This document shows, piece after piece, positions 27,866-36,118 of a stretch of DNA of 64,000 bases. The DNA lies in the NCBI GenBank assembly GCA_965243755.1, contig CBDEVW010000003.1:248001-312000 (forward strand). The letters run 5' to 3'. A program made the position numbers and the translations under genes. The number at the start of each line of letters is the position of its first letter. The stretch's first letter is position 1. Under the pieces are notes generated by a model. It searched no databases, had not been told where the DNA came from, and was given only the letters and a program-made list of their open reading frames with translations. The DNA comes from JANSWY01 sp965243755. Its GTDB lineage: Bacteria; Bacteroidota; Bacteroidia; Cytophagales; Cyclobacteriaceae.

Positions 27866-28513
27866 CTACAGCTTTTGCAACCATTGCGAAGTAGCGTCCA
27901 CCAACTGTGGAATGATCACTTCCTTTTTAATCTTAAAAGAATGATCAGCACCCTCAAACATAACCAGATCGGCCCGGGAATGTTCATTCACTACCTGCTC
28001 AATTAGTTCCTGAGTAGCTAACTTGTCCTTCGTACCCTGTAAAAACAACATGGGCACCTTCACCTCCTTAAGGTGATCAGCTCTTTCGGTTCCCTCTTTC
28101 CCAATGGGGTGCAACGGAAAGCCGTAAAATATAAGTCCATGAATGAAACCGGGGTCTTCTTTCGCTACCTTTTGGGAAGACATCCTGCCACCAAACGACT
28201 TACCACTTAGAATAATATGATGGTGTGGATATTTTTCATGGGCGTATTTCGCAACACGCTCGATCGTCTGATGTGCTATGGCTGGCGGGTCAGGCCGTTT
28301 CTTTCCATTTTCCATGTAATGCAGGTTATACCTGAGTGTCGCAACTCCTGCATCATACAACTGCTGTGCGAGTGATTCCATGAACTGATGGGTCATTCCG
28401 GCACCAGCACCATGGGCCAATACCAACATGTAGGATGAACCGTCCGGGACCATTGCAATGGCGGAGACCTCCCCTAGTTTTTCTGAAATGAAGATTTTTG
28501 ATTGTTGCTGCAT
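27866..28513 (-). CDS. alpha/beta hydrolase (dienelactone-hydrolase/Tex30-like)
   Basis: 215 residues, cytoplasmic. Oxyanion region LAHGAGAGMTHQFM, nucleophile Ser in GKSFGGRMSS, acid in LQGTKDKLAT and catalytic His in GADHSFKIKK. This set matches the small alpha/beta hydrolases related to KANL3/Tex30 and dienelactone hydrolase. Likely esterase or peptidase activity on a small substrate; the exact reaction is unknown. No operon partner. Confidence 0.87.
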   Translation of the reverse strand: MQQQSKIFISEKLGEVSAIAMVPDGSSYMLVLAHGAGAGMTHQFMESLAQQLYDAGVATLRYNLHYMENGKKRPDPPAIAHQTIERVAKYAHEKYPHHHIILSGKSFGGRMSSQKVAKEDPGFIHGLIFYGFPLHPIGKEGTERADHLKEVKVPMLFLQGTKDKLATQELIEQVVNEHSRADLVMFEGADHSFKIKKEVIIPQLVDATSQWLQKL

Positions 28514-28644
28514 ACCGGTGGTGAATTTAATGGGTTAAGCGTTAAGTTCGTAGTTTCGTAGAAAATTTACTATGAATTCCTGACTTGTAGTCATATGGAA
28601 AATTGTATTACTTTTACCCACTTCAATTTTATAAGCGGCATCTA

Positions 28645-30477
28645 ATGAACTTGAATAAATCTTACTTACTGATAATTGCTTTTATTGTCACTGCTTTTGT
28701 TCCGGTGATTGCACAGGAAACCGGAGAAGAGGATCCCTTCGCGGACTATTCCTACCTGTGGGAAGACCCCAAAGCAAAAGCCAAAGAAGAGAAAAGAAAG
28801 GCAAAAGAGGCTGCTAAAAAGCAAAAGGAACAAGAAAAACTTCGCAAAGCAGGGCTGTTACCTGAACCAACAGATACGGTAAAGACCGACACCACAAAGA
28901 GCGAAACCATAGCATTGGATACCATTCCTGCTGATTCAATTCCTCCATCAGTGTTGGACTCTATACCAGAAACCATCCCTGTTGACACAGTAGTTACGGA
29001 TACTACCAGGGTGCCGCAGGATACCATAAAAACCGATACCAACATCCCGGCAGATACCGTCAGCAATGAACCGGAAGATGTTTCCATAGATGATGCCATT
29101 AAGGAGCGAAAGAAAAAAGAAAAGAAAAAGCGTGAAGCAGCAGCGGTCCCACCTATCGATGATTTCCGATCAGGCATGGCCGCAGAACCAGGGGGTGAAT
29201 TCAATGGAGGCTTTACCTTCACTCAAATTGATGATCAGTATTATGCCGGGATGGTACTCTCTCCTGAATTTAAAATATGGAAAATAGGGTTAGGGTTGAA
29301 TGTCCCCATCCTTTATGGCCTTGAGGATCAAAAGATACGAACCGAAATATTTGAGGACGGAGTAGGAGCTGCTCGTTTAATCAGGTATATCCGGTACGGC
29401 ACTCAAAAAGTGGATCCTGTTTATGCCCGCGTTGGTGAACTAAGTGGCACAATGATCGGATTTGGAGGACTGATCAATAATTACACCAACTCCACTACCT
29501 ACGAAAAAAGAAAAGTTGGCCTGCACTATGACATCAACGTGAAAGGAATTGCTGGACTAGAGGGAATGTACAGTGATTTTGATCCGACTTCTTTCAATTT
29601 ATTTGCCATGAGGCCGTATGTGAGGCCTTTGGCAACCACAGGCATTCCTATCATCAAGACCTTCGAAATTGGATCAACTTTCGTAAAAGACAAGGATCAA
29701 ACGGCAAGGCCAACCAGTGATAGCACCTCTTTCACTTACCAGTTTACAGAAAACGGTGTAGGCGCCTGGGGAATTGATGCCGGAATGACGCTATTGAGAG
29801 TACCTTTTATCCAAATTGACTTTTTCATGAACTGGTCGAAGCTGAACATGACCTCTACAGCGCTTACGGACTCTCTGAACAGCCTCTACCTTGCTAATAG
29901 CGGACCGGAAGAATTAGCTGATGGTTATGAAGACGGAAGTGGGTTTAGTGCCGGACTTAATTTCAGGATGCATTTCATTGCTGATGTATTCAGTACTGAT
30001 GTCAGGATTGAAAGACTCACCTATAGTGAACATTACATTCCGCAGTTTTTTGATGCCAACTATGAGCTTCAGAAAGATGCAAGGATCCTCTCACTAGGTA
30101 GTGCACGATCGATGAGTGGAATTTATGGTAGTTTAACCGGTCATGTACTCCAAAAAGTACAGTTGGGTGGAAGTCTTATGATCCCGGATGATGTTTCAGA
30201 AAGTTCCCCGGCAGTAGTAAGGGTCAATGCAGATCTTGAGCGTCTGGCTGACAAAATTTCCCTGCATGGTAGCTATATCAAAGGAAACCTGGCGGACCTG
30301 AGCGATGCATTCAAACTGGACGAAAGGTCAATTGCTAAAGTGCGATTCATCTATCATCTCAACAAATTCCTGGCAGCCGGGGTAGACTACTACTGGGCCT
30401 TTGCACAGGTAGAGGACGGATCATACAAAGCCACCAAGTATGTGGCGCCATATTTTGGGTTAAGTATTAAGTTTTGA
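28645..30477 (+). CDS. outer-membrane protein with Lys/Ala-rich and Asp-Thr-rich linkers
   Basis: 610 residues from ATG 28645, which starts a signal peptide (ends VPVIAQ). Then an acidic Trp-containing segment (FADYSYLWEDP), a highly charged Lys/Ala/Glu-rich helix about 40-75, an extended region about 80-160 with repeated D-T/S-x-P-x-D-T pattern, another Lys-rich helix (KERKKKEKKKREAAA), and finally a C-terminal barrel of about 420 residues ending in YFGLSIKF. The linkers look periplasm-spanning, as in proteins that bridge peptidoglycan and the outer membrane. I recognise no named family. Confidence 0.75.
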   Translation: MNLNKSYLLIIAFIVTAFVPVIAQETGEEDPFADYSYLWEDPKAKAKEEKRKAKEAAKKQKEQEKLRKAGLLPEPTDTVKTDTTKSETIALDTIPADSIPPSVLDSIPETIPVDTVVTDTTRVPQDTIKTDTNIPADTVSNEPEDVSIDDAIKERKKKEKKKREAAAVPPIDDFRSGMAAEPGGEFNGGFTFTQIDDQYYAGMVLSPEFKIWKIGLGLNVPILYGLEDQKIRTEIFEDGVGAARLIRYIRYGTQKVDPVYARVGELSGTMIGFGGLINNYTNSTTYEKRKVGLHYDINVKGIAGLEGMYSDFDPTSFNLFAMRPYVRPLATTGIPIIKTFEIGSTFVKDKDQTARPTSDSTSFTYQFTENGVGAWGIDAGMTLLRVPFIQIDFFMNWSKLNMTSTALTDSLNSLYLANSGPEELADGYEDGSGFSAGLNFRMHFIADVFSTDVRIERLTYSEHYIPQFFDANYELQKDARILSLGSARSMSGIYGSLTGHVLQKVQLGGSLMIPDDVSESSPAVVRVNADLERLADKISLHGSYIKGNLADLSDAFKLDERSIAKVRFIYHLNKFLAAGVDYYWAFAQVEDGSYKATKYVAPYFGLSIKF

Positions 30478-30527
30478 TGATTGATTTACTCACCAATGGC
30501 CTAATAGCTTACTTACAATTGTAGCTT

Positions 30528-31685
30528 ATGGGAAAAACAGACCTTACATCAGCCATTGTTTTTGGTGTGGCCACCTTACAGGGTTTGTTTCTGATCATTA
30601 ATTTGTTGATCAACAAGAAAATCAGGACCACAGCACAACTATTTTTACTGGGCCTGATCATTGCTGTCGTACTCCTGCTCCTGCAAAACTTTGTGATCCT
30701 TAGTGGGTATTACACAAGGCTACCACACATCATTTTTCTATTCTATCCGGTAAATGGACTGCTGGGACCGCTGTTTTTTTTATATGTATTATTTCTCATT
30801 CGTCCGGGAAGAAGGTTTAAATGGTATGACCTGATCCATTTTTCTTTTTTTGGCTACATGTTTTTTCAGAATTTTCAATTTATAACTTCCGATGCACAGG
30901 ATAAGATCAATGCGGCTGAGTACCTATATTTCTCAGATGTGGCCTTTATTCCTGCAATAATGCCAGGACTTATTTTTCAAAAATCGATTCCTGTGGGATA
31001 TGGTTTGGCGTCATTGTACATTCTAAACAAGAAATTACTATTACTGAAACAATATTCCTCCAACAGCAATCAGTTGCATCTTGATAAATTCAAATGGATA
31101 ATAGTTGCTTTTGTTTGCTATGCTGTTCTTGCTGTGCTATTACAAATCTATTCATTGATGTTTGAAGTCTATGTTGGTCAATATGAGATCTATCAACACC
31201 TGCTTAATTCAATCATTGTACTGGCACTATCCGTAATTGCTTCCAATCACACAGAATTGTTAACATTTAATTTACCTGAAGATGCTGGGAAACAATCTGG
31301 CAGTCAGTATAGGGACCAGGAAATTCTAAGTTCATTGAAAGAGTTGATGGAAACCAGGAAACCATTTCTTAATCCCGAACTCAAACTACACGACCTGGCA
31401 CAGATGTCTGACTTCTCGGCCAAGGCAATTTCAAATGCAATTAATAAGCACCTCAACATTAATTTCTTTGAATACATCAACCAATACCGTGTGGAAGAAT
31501 TTAAAAAAAGGCTTGAATCAAAGCAGTTCGAACACTACACTTTGCTGGCAATTGGTTTTGAAGTTGGGTTTAACAGCAAAGCATCCATGAACAGAATTTT
31601 CAAAAATCAAACCGGACTAACTCCTACTCAGTTTTTAAAAGAAATACAGGTCTCAAAACACGAAATTGAGACGATAGCTAACTAA
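30528..31685 (+). CDS. membrane-embedded AraC family transcriptional regulator
   Basis: 385 residues. The N-terminal 240 residues contain about seven hydrophobic helices (such as AIVFGVATLQGLFLIINLLI, IIAVVLLLLQNFVIL, FIPAIMPGLIF). The C-terminal 110 residues are an AraC HTH: HDLAQMSDFSAKAISNAINKHLNINFFEYINQYRVEEFKKRL, with the second HTH FEVGFNSKASMNRIFKNQTGLTPTQF. This arrangement is common in Bacteroidota and lets a membrane signal act directly on DNA. The NHL-type lipoprotein gene follows 27 bases downstream and is the likely target or partner. Confidence 0.9.
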   Translation: MGKTDLTSAIVFGVATLQGLFLIINLLINKKIRTTAQLFLLGLIIAVVLLLLQNFVILSGYYTRLPHIIFLFYPVNGLLGPLFFLYVLFLIRPGRRFKWYDLIHFSFFGYMFFQNFQFITSDAQDKINAAEYLYFSDVAFIPAIMPGLIFQKSIPVGYGLASLYILNKKLLLLKQYSSNSNQLHLDKFKWIIVAFVCYAVLAVLLQIYSLMFEVYVGQYEIYQHLLNSIIVLALSVIASNHTELLTFNLPEDAGKQSGSQYRDQEILSSLKELMETRKPFLNPELKLHDLAQMSDFSAKAISNAINKHLNINFFEYINQYRVEEFKKRLESKQFEHYTLLAIGFEVGFNSKASMNRIFKNQTGLTPTQFLKEIQVSKHEIETIAN

Positions 31686-31712
31686 ATAGGCCATTGATTT
31701 GTCGAAAAAACG

Positions 31713-32969
31713 ATGAATCAAAACACTACCTTATTATTTGTTGTCTCTTTTCTGGCAATCATTTTCTCATGTGACAGCAACACTTTAAATGATGATGACA
31801 CAAATCCTGAACCCATTGAAGGTACCTTTGATGTTGACGCCTTTGAAGCTAAAGATTTAGACAATACAGGCACCAGTGCAGATGTATTCTTAGATTATCA
31901 GATCACTTCTGATATTAATGAAATAGATAAGCTATTTGTCATTATTAGTACCGAAGCTATTTCCCTGACCGAAGATTTGACAATTCCTGGCGAGGGCATG
32001 CATGAATTAGTTGTCCAGGCCAGCTACGCATACGCTCTTCCAGAAGGTGTAACTGATTTCAATGAGCAACCAATTCAAGAAAATATTCAATATTTCGTTT
32101 ACCTGTTGGCAACATTTCATGACACCAGTTTTACACCAAGTCTGTCTGATCCTGTCGAAATAATTCTTAAAAATGAAAGCATAGTCACTACACCGATCTT
32201 AACAGGTACTTTTAGAGGTAATGAAGACATTGCCATTGACGAAAACGGCAATTTGTATGTGAATGGTGGAAGCTTAAACACTTCAAATGTCTACAAAATC
32301 ACCCCAACAGGGCATAGCACTGTTTTCAGCAATGAACTGAACTACCCGGTAGGCATTGACATTGATGCTGAGGGAAGCCTGTATGTGTCAAATTTCAACA
32401 ATCATTCAATTAATAAAATTGACGCAAACGGAACAACCACAGTATGGGCTCAAGACAGTCAACTATCTGGAGGTGGTGGCATTGCAATTGGGTCAGACCA
32501 AATGATCTATAACACATTTTGGAGCTCTTTTAATCTTTTCCAAATCTCCCAGGGTACCGTTGAAATTCACTGTCAGCACGGACAATTTAATGGTCCGGTT
32601 GGTTTGACTTATGTTGAGGAGACCGACAAGTTATATGTAGCCAGTTTCAATAGTGGAAAAATATTTGAAGTTATAGGAGAAAGCATCAACGAAATCGCTG
32701 ATACCCCAGTATCAATTGGGCATATCGAATATGCCAATGGCTATTTTTATGTTACTGGTTACAGGGAGCATCAGGTCATCAAGTTGTCACTGGAAGGTGA
32801 AATTGCACAAACGTACGGGAATGGGTCAATAGGTACAGTTGATGGGTCTCCCGAAAACGCACAATTTTCTAACCCAAATGGAATAGCAATTTCTAAAGAT
32901 GGTCTGTACGTGTATGTAAGCCAGGGAAATGGCAAACTCCGAAAGATTGTGAATGCCCGTGAAGATTAA
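31713..32969 (+). CDS. NHL/SMP-30-type beta-propeller lipoprotein
   Basis: 418 residues. Lipobox IIFSC places Cys20 as the lipidated residue; the acidic linker DSNTLNDDDTNPEP follows. Residues about 35-155 form a beta-sandwich-like region; residues about 165-415 form a propeller with repeated blades (DIAIDENGNLYVNGG, GIDIDAEGSLYVSNFNN, GIAIGSDQMIYN, PNGIAISKDGLYVYVSQG). Such propellers bind ligands or act as lactonases; catalytic metal residues cannot be assigned here. It is surface or periplasmic. It follows the AraC membrane regulator closely. Confidence 0.85.
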   Translation: MNQNTTLLFVVSFLAIIFSCDSNTLNDDDTNPEPIEGTFDVDAFEAKDLDNTGTSADVFLDYQITSDINEIDKLFVIISTEAISLTEDLTIPGEGMHELVVQASYAYALPEGVTDFNEQPIQENIQYFVYLLATFHDTSFTPSLSDPVEIILKNESIVTTPILTGTFRGNEDIAIDENGNLYVNGGSLNTSNVYKITPTGHSTVFSNELNYPVGIDIDAEGSLYVSNFNNHSINKIDANGTTTVWAQDSQLSGGGGIAIGSDQMIYNTFWSSFNLFQISQGTVEIHCQHGQFNGPVGLTYVEETDKLYVASFNSGKIFEVIGESINEIADTPVSIGHIEYANGYFYVTGYREHQVIKLSLEGEIAQTYGNGSIGTVDGSPENAQFSNPNGIAISKDGLYVYVSQGNGKLRKIVNARED

Positions 32970-32993
32970 TTATTAACCTTTTTTGCTATTGGT

Positions 32994-33030
32994 CTCTCCC
33001 TACTCATTTTTTGGTTTGGGTTTGGGAGAG
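32994..33030 (+). terminator. weak hairpin downstream of NHL lipoprotein gene
   Basis: CTCTCCC at 32994-33000 pairs with GGGAGAG at 33024-33030 around a 23-base T-rich loop, followed by a short T run (33035-33039). It lies 25 bases after the lipoprotein stop. The long loop makes it only a possible terminator. Confidence 0.35.
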
Positions 33031-33064
33031 GCTACTTTTTAAGCTGACCAGTATGGTATTCCTA

Positions 33065-33568
33065 TCATATCTCCAACTGATCGGCCACCCATTGCTCTAA
33101 CTGGCCGGCCTTTTCCAGTTCCATGAGTTTCAGAATTTGTTTGTCCTTTTTCATTCCCCCAAGTTGATAGACATTTAATACCATGCGTATGCCGGCAAGA
33201 TTACCTTGCATGACATCTTCCGAATAATCATTTTGCAGGGCGTACCTGGTCCAGCCACCCAGAAAATACACCAAAAGCTCAGGGTGTTTTTTGGTAAAAA
33301 TCAAAACATTCTGATTGAGTTCTACATTAACAGTTGGTGAATTAGAGACCCAGGCCAGTAATAATGCCAGTTGATTATTTCGTGTTAATTCCTTCGATTT
33401 AAATGGTGTATTTTCGAGCCATTCAATGGTTGCCAGTACCCTTTTTTCGCTCGCCACAAATTGCTCCTTTGTTCCGGGAACATCCTTCAGTAGACCGGTT
33501 TCCTGCCCACTAACCTCTTCATTGAGCAGAAATAAAGCAAACAACGCTATAAAGTATACCCTATGCAT
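33065..33568 (-). CDS. small secreted hypothetical protein
   Basis: 167 residues from ATG 33568 with a signal peptide (MHRVYFIALFALFLL, cleaved near VSGQ). The mature protein is helical, with LAWVSNSPTVNVELNQNVLIFTKKHPELL and an acidic/basic C-terminal helix (KDKQILKLMELEKAGQLEQWVADQL). It has no Cys. The pattern recalls a family of secreted tetratricopeptide-like helical proteins, but I cannot name it. It is flanked by the repeat-containing intergenic stretch and stands alone. Confidence 0.68.
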   Translation of the reverse strand: MHRVYFIALFALFLLNEEVSGQETGLLKDVPGTKEQFVASEKRVLATIEWLENTPFKSKELTRNNQLALLLAWVSNSPTVNVELNQNVLIFTKKHPELLVYFLGGWTRYALQNDYSEDVMQGNLAGIRMVLNVYQLGGMKKDKQILKLMELEKAGQLEQWVADQLEI

Positions 33569-33668
33569 CTCTCATTAAATTTAATAAGAATTATGCACGA
33601 TTTGTAGCAATCAGATGATCGCAGCGAACAAACAGTCAAAAATGAATACCTACTACAATGTCAAATAA

Positions 33669-33720
33669 ATTCAATTCTAAATACTAAATCCAAGATTCTA
33701 AATTCCAGATTCTAAACCCC
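33669..33720. repeat. degenerate AT-rich repeat (copy 1) reaching into the end of the DUF6768-like gene
   Basis: Several imperfect units of the type AATCTTGGATTTAGAAT (seen on the minus strand) span this stretch. They match the much longer array at 44165-44320. The array encodes the last residues (GLESGI) and stop of the flanking gene. Confidence 0.6.
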
Positions 33721-34084
33721 TCACCGACATCTGCAATTCTATTCTTTTGATTTCCCGGACGATGCTGTTTTTATTCATTTGCATCCAATGAAAAACTTTG
33801 ATCATGGACACTGAAAATCCCATAAAGAGCCCGCAAAACCCCCAGAACACCAATTCTTTTACCGTATCAACCATAAAAAACTGGTAGATACAATAAAACA
33901 TAACTACTGTCATGGCCAATTGCATTATGGTCGCATATAAGGTAATCCACTTCAACTTACCCTTGTAAAGCCCCAGAAATTGGGCAGAAAGATCCTGCTC
34001 ATCAAGTTCTTCATAGAACCTGGCTTCTTCCTGGCTCAGGGCCTTTTTGATCATTTCATCAATTTCTTCACTGCTCTTGTTCAT
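33698..34084 (-). CDS. membrane protein paired with ECF sigma factor (DUF6768-like)
   Basis: 128 residues. The N terminus (EEIDEMIKKALSQEEARFYEELDEQD) is helical and acidic, followed by two transmembrane helices about 50-72 and 80-102, then a basic amphipathic end (KNSIVREIKRIELQMSVRG). It resembles the short Bacteroidota family I recall as DUF6768. The start lies 17 bases inside the upstream sigma gene, so the two are coupled. The likely job is to hold the sigma factor at the membrane, as an anti-sigma-like protein. The last residues are encoded by a repeat unit. Confidence 0.78.
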   Translation of the reverse strand: MNKSSEEIDEMIKKALSQEEARFYEELDEQDLSAQFLGLYKGKLKWITLYATIMQLAMTVVMFYCIYQFFMVDTVKELVFWGFCGLFMGFSVSMIKVFHWMQMNKNSIVREIKRIELQMSVRGLESGI

Positions 34085-34631
34085 AATTCTTAGCTTTTAT
34101 GAGTTTCTTCAAATGTTCTCTTGCATAAAATAGTTTGCTTTTCACCGTTCCCACTGGTATATCCATGATCTCGCTAATGGCCCGGATATGCTGGCCCTCC
34201 AGGTAAAAAAGCCTGATGATCATTCGCTCTGATTGCTTCATTTCCTGGAGACTGTTCAGGATCATCGCAATTTTAAATTCCTCCTCTTCAACGGTGGTAT
34301 CCTCAAATTGCTGTTTGATCTCCCATTGGTTTTCTAGTTTGTCCCTGTCCTTTTTCTTTTGGCGAACCCAGTCAACAGATTTCAGGTAAACTATCCTGTA
34401 CAACCACGAACTGAATTTTTGAGGGTCCTTCAGGTTATGAATGGATTTTAACACGCTGGTCCAGACTTCCTGCACAACATCCTGTGCTCCATCCCTATCC
34501 TTCATCTGATAGTATGCCTGGCTCAGCACTTTGCCATGCCATTTCTCCACCAACATGGAAAAAGCCCGGCTGTCACCTGACTGGCATTTTAATACCAACC
34601 ATTCATCATATATGTCTGCAGGTTTCCTCAT
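34068..34631 (-). CDS. ECF-type RNA polymerase sigma factor
   Basis: 187 residues from ATG 34631 (GTG at 34643 gives a 4-residue longer form). Region 2: AFSMLVEKWHGKVLSQAYYQMKDRDGAQDVVQEVWTSV..LYRIVYLKSVDWVRQ; region 4: LQEMKQSERMIIRLFYLEGQHIRAISEIMDIPVGTVKSKLFYAREHLKK. It directs RNA polymerase to a small regulon. Overlap with the DUF6768-like membrane protein gene marks the pair as a sigma/anti-sigma-type module. Confidence 0.92.
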   Translation of the reverse strand: MRKPADIYDEWLVLKCQSGDSRAFSMLVEKWHGKVLSQAYYQMKDRDGAQDVVQEVWTSVLKSIHNLKDPQKFSSWLYRIVYLKSVDWVRQKKKDRDKLENQWEIKQQFEDTTVEEEEFKIAMILNSLQEMKQSERMIIRLFYLEGQHIRAISEIMDIPVGTVKSKLFYAREHLKKLIKAKNYEQEQ

Positions 34632-34700
34632 CGAATTCCGCACTAATAGTCGGAATAATATAGGAAAGGTTCAAATGAGGAAGCGAAAAATAGCCAGGTG

Positions 34701-35912
34701 TTAGCGTTTCTTTTTGGGTTTGCCTTTACGAAACTTACGAAATCCACCGGATCTTCCCTGGCCCGGAGCATAATCTGGTCCATCTCCCAATCTCGCAGGA
34801 AGACTTTTGGTTTTCATCACCTCCCTTTCGATCAGTTTTTCAATTCTGGCAAATTTTTGTTGATCTTCTTTGTTGATAAACGTAATGGCCTCTCCGGTAG
34901 TAGCAGCTCTGGCTGTTCTACCAATTCTGTGTACATAATCTTCGGGATCCGGCGGCACGTCATAGTTCACTACAAGGTCTATCCCTTCTACATCAATTCC
35001 TCTGGAAAGGATATCAGTACCTATGATCACATTCACACGTTTAGCCTTAAACGCCTGCATGATTTCCTCACGCTCCTTTTGCTCCAGTCCGGAATGGAAC
35101 GCCTCCACTTTTAAGTCAAGTGTTTTTAGGGATTTGAACAGGTTCCTGACATTGTCTTTGGTAGAAGCAAAAATAATGGCACTACTGTATTTACCTGTTT
35201 TCAGAAACCATTCCAATAAAGGCAATTTCTGTTCATTGAAGGTAAGAAATGCCTTTTGAGAGATCCCTTCTGCTGGTTTGGATATGGCAATCGTTACCTC
35301 CTTAGGCTCATGCAACAATTGACCAGCAAACTTCCTGATCTTAGGTGGCATAGTAGCGGAGAACAGTATATTTTGTCTTTTAGCCGGCAACTGATTCACG
35401 ATTTTCATGATATCATCTGCAAACCCCATGTCCAACATCCTGTCGGCTTCATCCAGTATCAGATATTTCAGTTTGTCCAGCTTTACCGATTCCGAATTCA
35501 GGAGGGCAATTAGTCGACCAGGTGTGGCCACAACGATATCTACGCCTTTTTCGATGGCTTTCTTCTGCTGAGCCCAGACTACACCATCTCCTCCCCCATA
35601 CACTGCCACAGAACTGGCATGTGTAAAATAAGAAAAACCTTCAATCTGCTGATCGATCTGTAGCACCAGTTCTCTGGTGGGTGCGATGATCAGGGCCTTT
35701 ACCATATCGCCGGGTGCTTTGGCAATTTCATTCAATACCGGAAGTACAAATGCAGCAGTTTTACCAGTACCTGTTTGGGCACACCCGATCAGGTCCGTGC
35801 CTTCCATGATGATTGGAATGGCCTGTTCCTGAATGGGAGTAGCATTCTCAAAACCCATTGCCTGAAGGCCTTCCCGTAGTTCTGGTTGGAAATTAAAAGA
35901 ATCGAAATTCAA
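34701..35912 (-). CDS. DEAD-box RNA helicase (RhlE-like)
   Basis: 403 residues. Q motif GFENATPIQ (20-28) with its upstream aromatic Phe3 at the usual 17 residues, which shows that the TTG at 35912 is the true start: the next Met (19) would lose it, and a stop lies just upstream. Motif I AQTGTGKT (45-52), Ia PTRELVLQ, II DEAD in LILDEADRMLDMGF, III SATMPPKIR, and VI HRIGRTARA follow. The C-terminal tail is short and very basic (GGFRKFRKGKPKKKR). It unwinds short RNA duplexes, probably in ribosome assembly or cold adaptation. Confidence 0.93.
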   Translation of the reverse strand: MNFDSFNFQPELREGLQAMGFENATPIQEQAIPIIMEGTDLIGCAQTGTGKTAAFVLPVLNEIAKAPGDMVKALIIAPTRELVLQIDQQIEGFSYFTHASSVAVYGGGDGVVWAQQKKAIEKGVDIVVATPGRLIALLNSESVKLDKLKYLILDEADRMLDMGFADDIMKIVNQLPAKRQNILFSATMPPKIRKFAGQLLHEPKEVTIAISKPAEGISQKAFLTFNEQKLPLLEWFLKTGKYSSAIIFASTKDNVRNLFKSLKTLDLKVEAFHSGLEQKEREEIMQAFKAKRVNVIIGTDILSRGIDVEGIDLVVNYDVPPDPEDYVHRIGRTARAATTGEAITFINKEDQQKFARIEKLIEREVMKTKSLPARLGDGPDYAPGQGRSGGFRKFRKGKPKKKR

Positions 35913-36118
35913 TGTTTAGCAAATATTTTTATTACAACCCGTAATATTAATGCAATATGCTTACTGCAACGACGATTATGGTGAAAAATTTCTTAGATAC
36001 TATGCATTACTTTCAGGATGCTGATACGCTAAAATATTCTGTCCCTGCACAATGAATCAAATCCCATGCTCCGGCTATGAAGATTATTCTTTATTTTGGT
36101 GCCAACTAATTGGGTAAC

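Noticed and set aside
28752..29222. 156-residue Ser/Val-rich frame on the minus strand
   Set aside because: It is antisense to the low-complexity linker of the barrel protein; the repetitive composition simply mirrors that linker.
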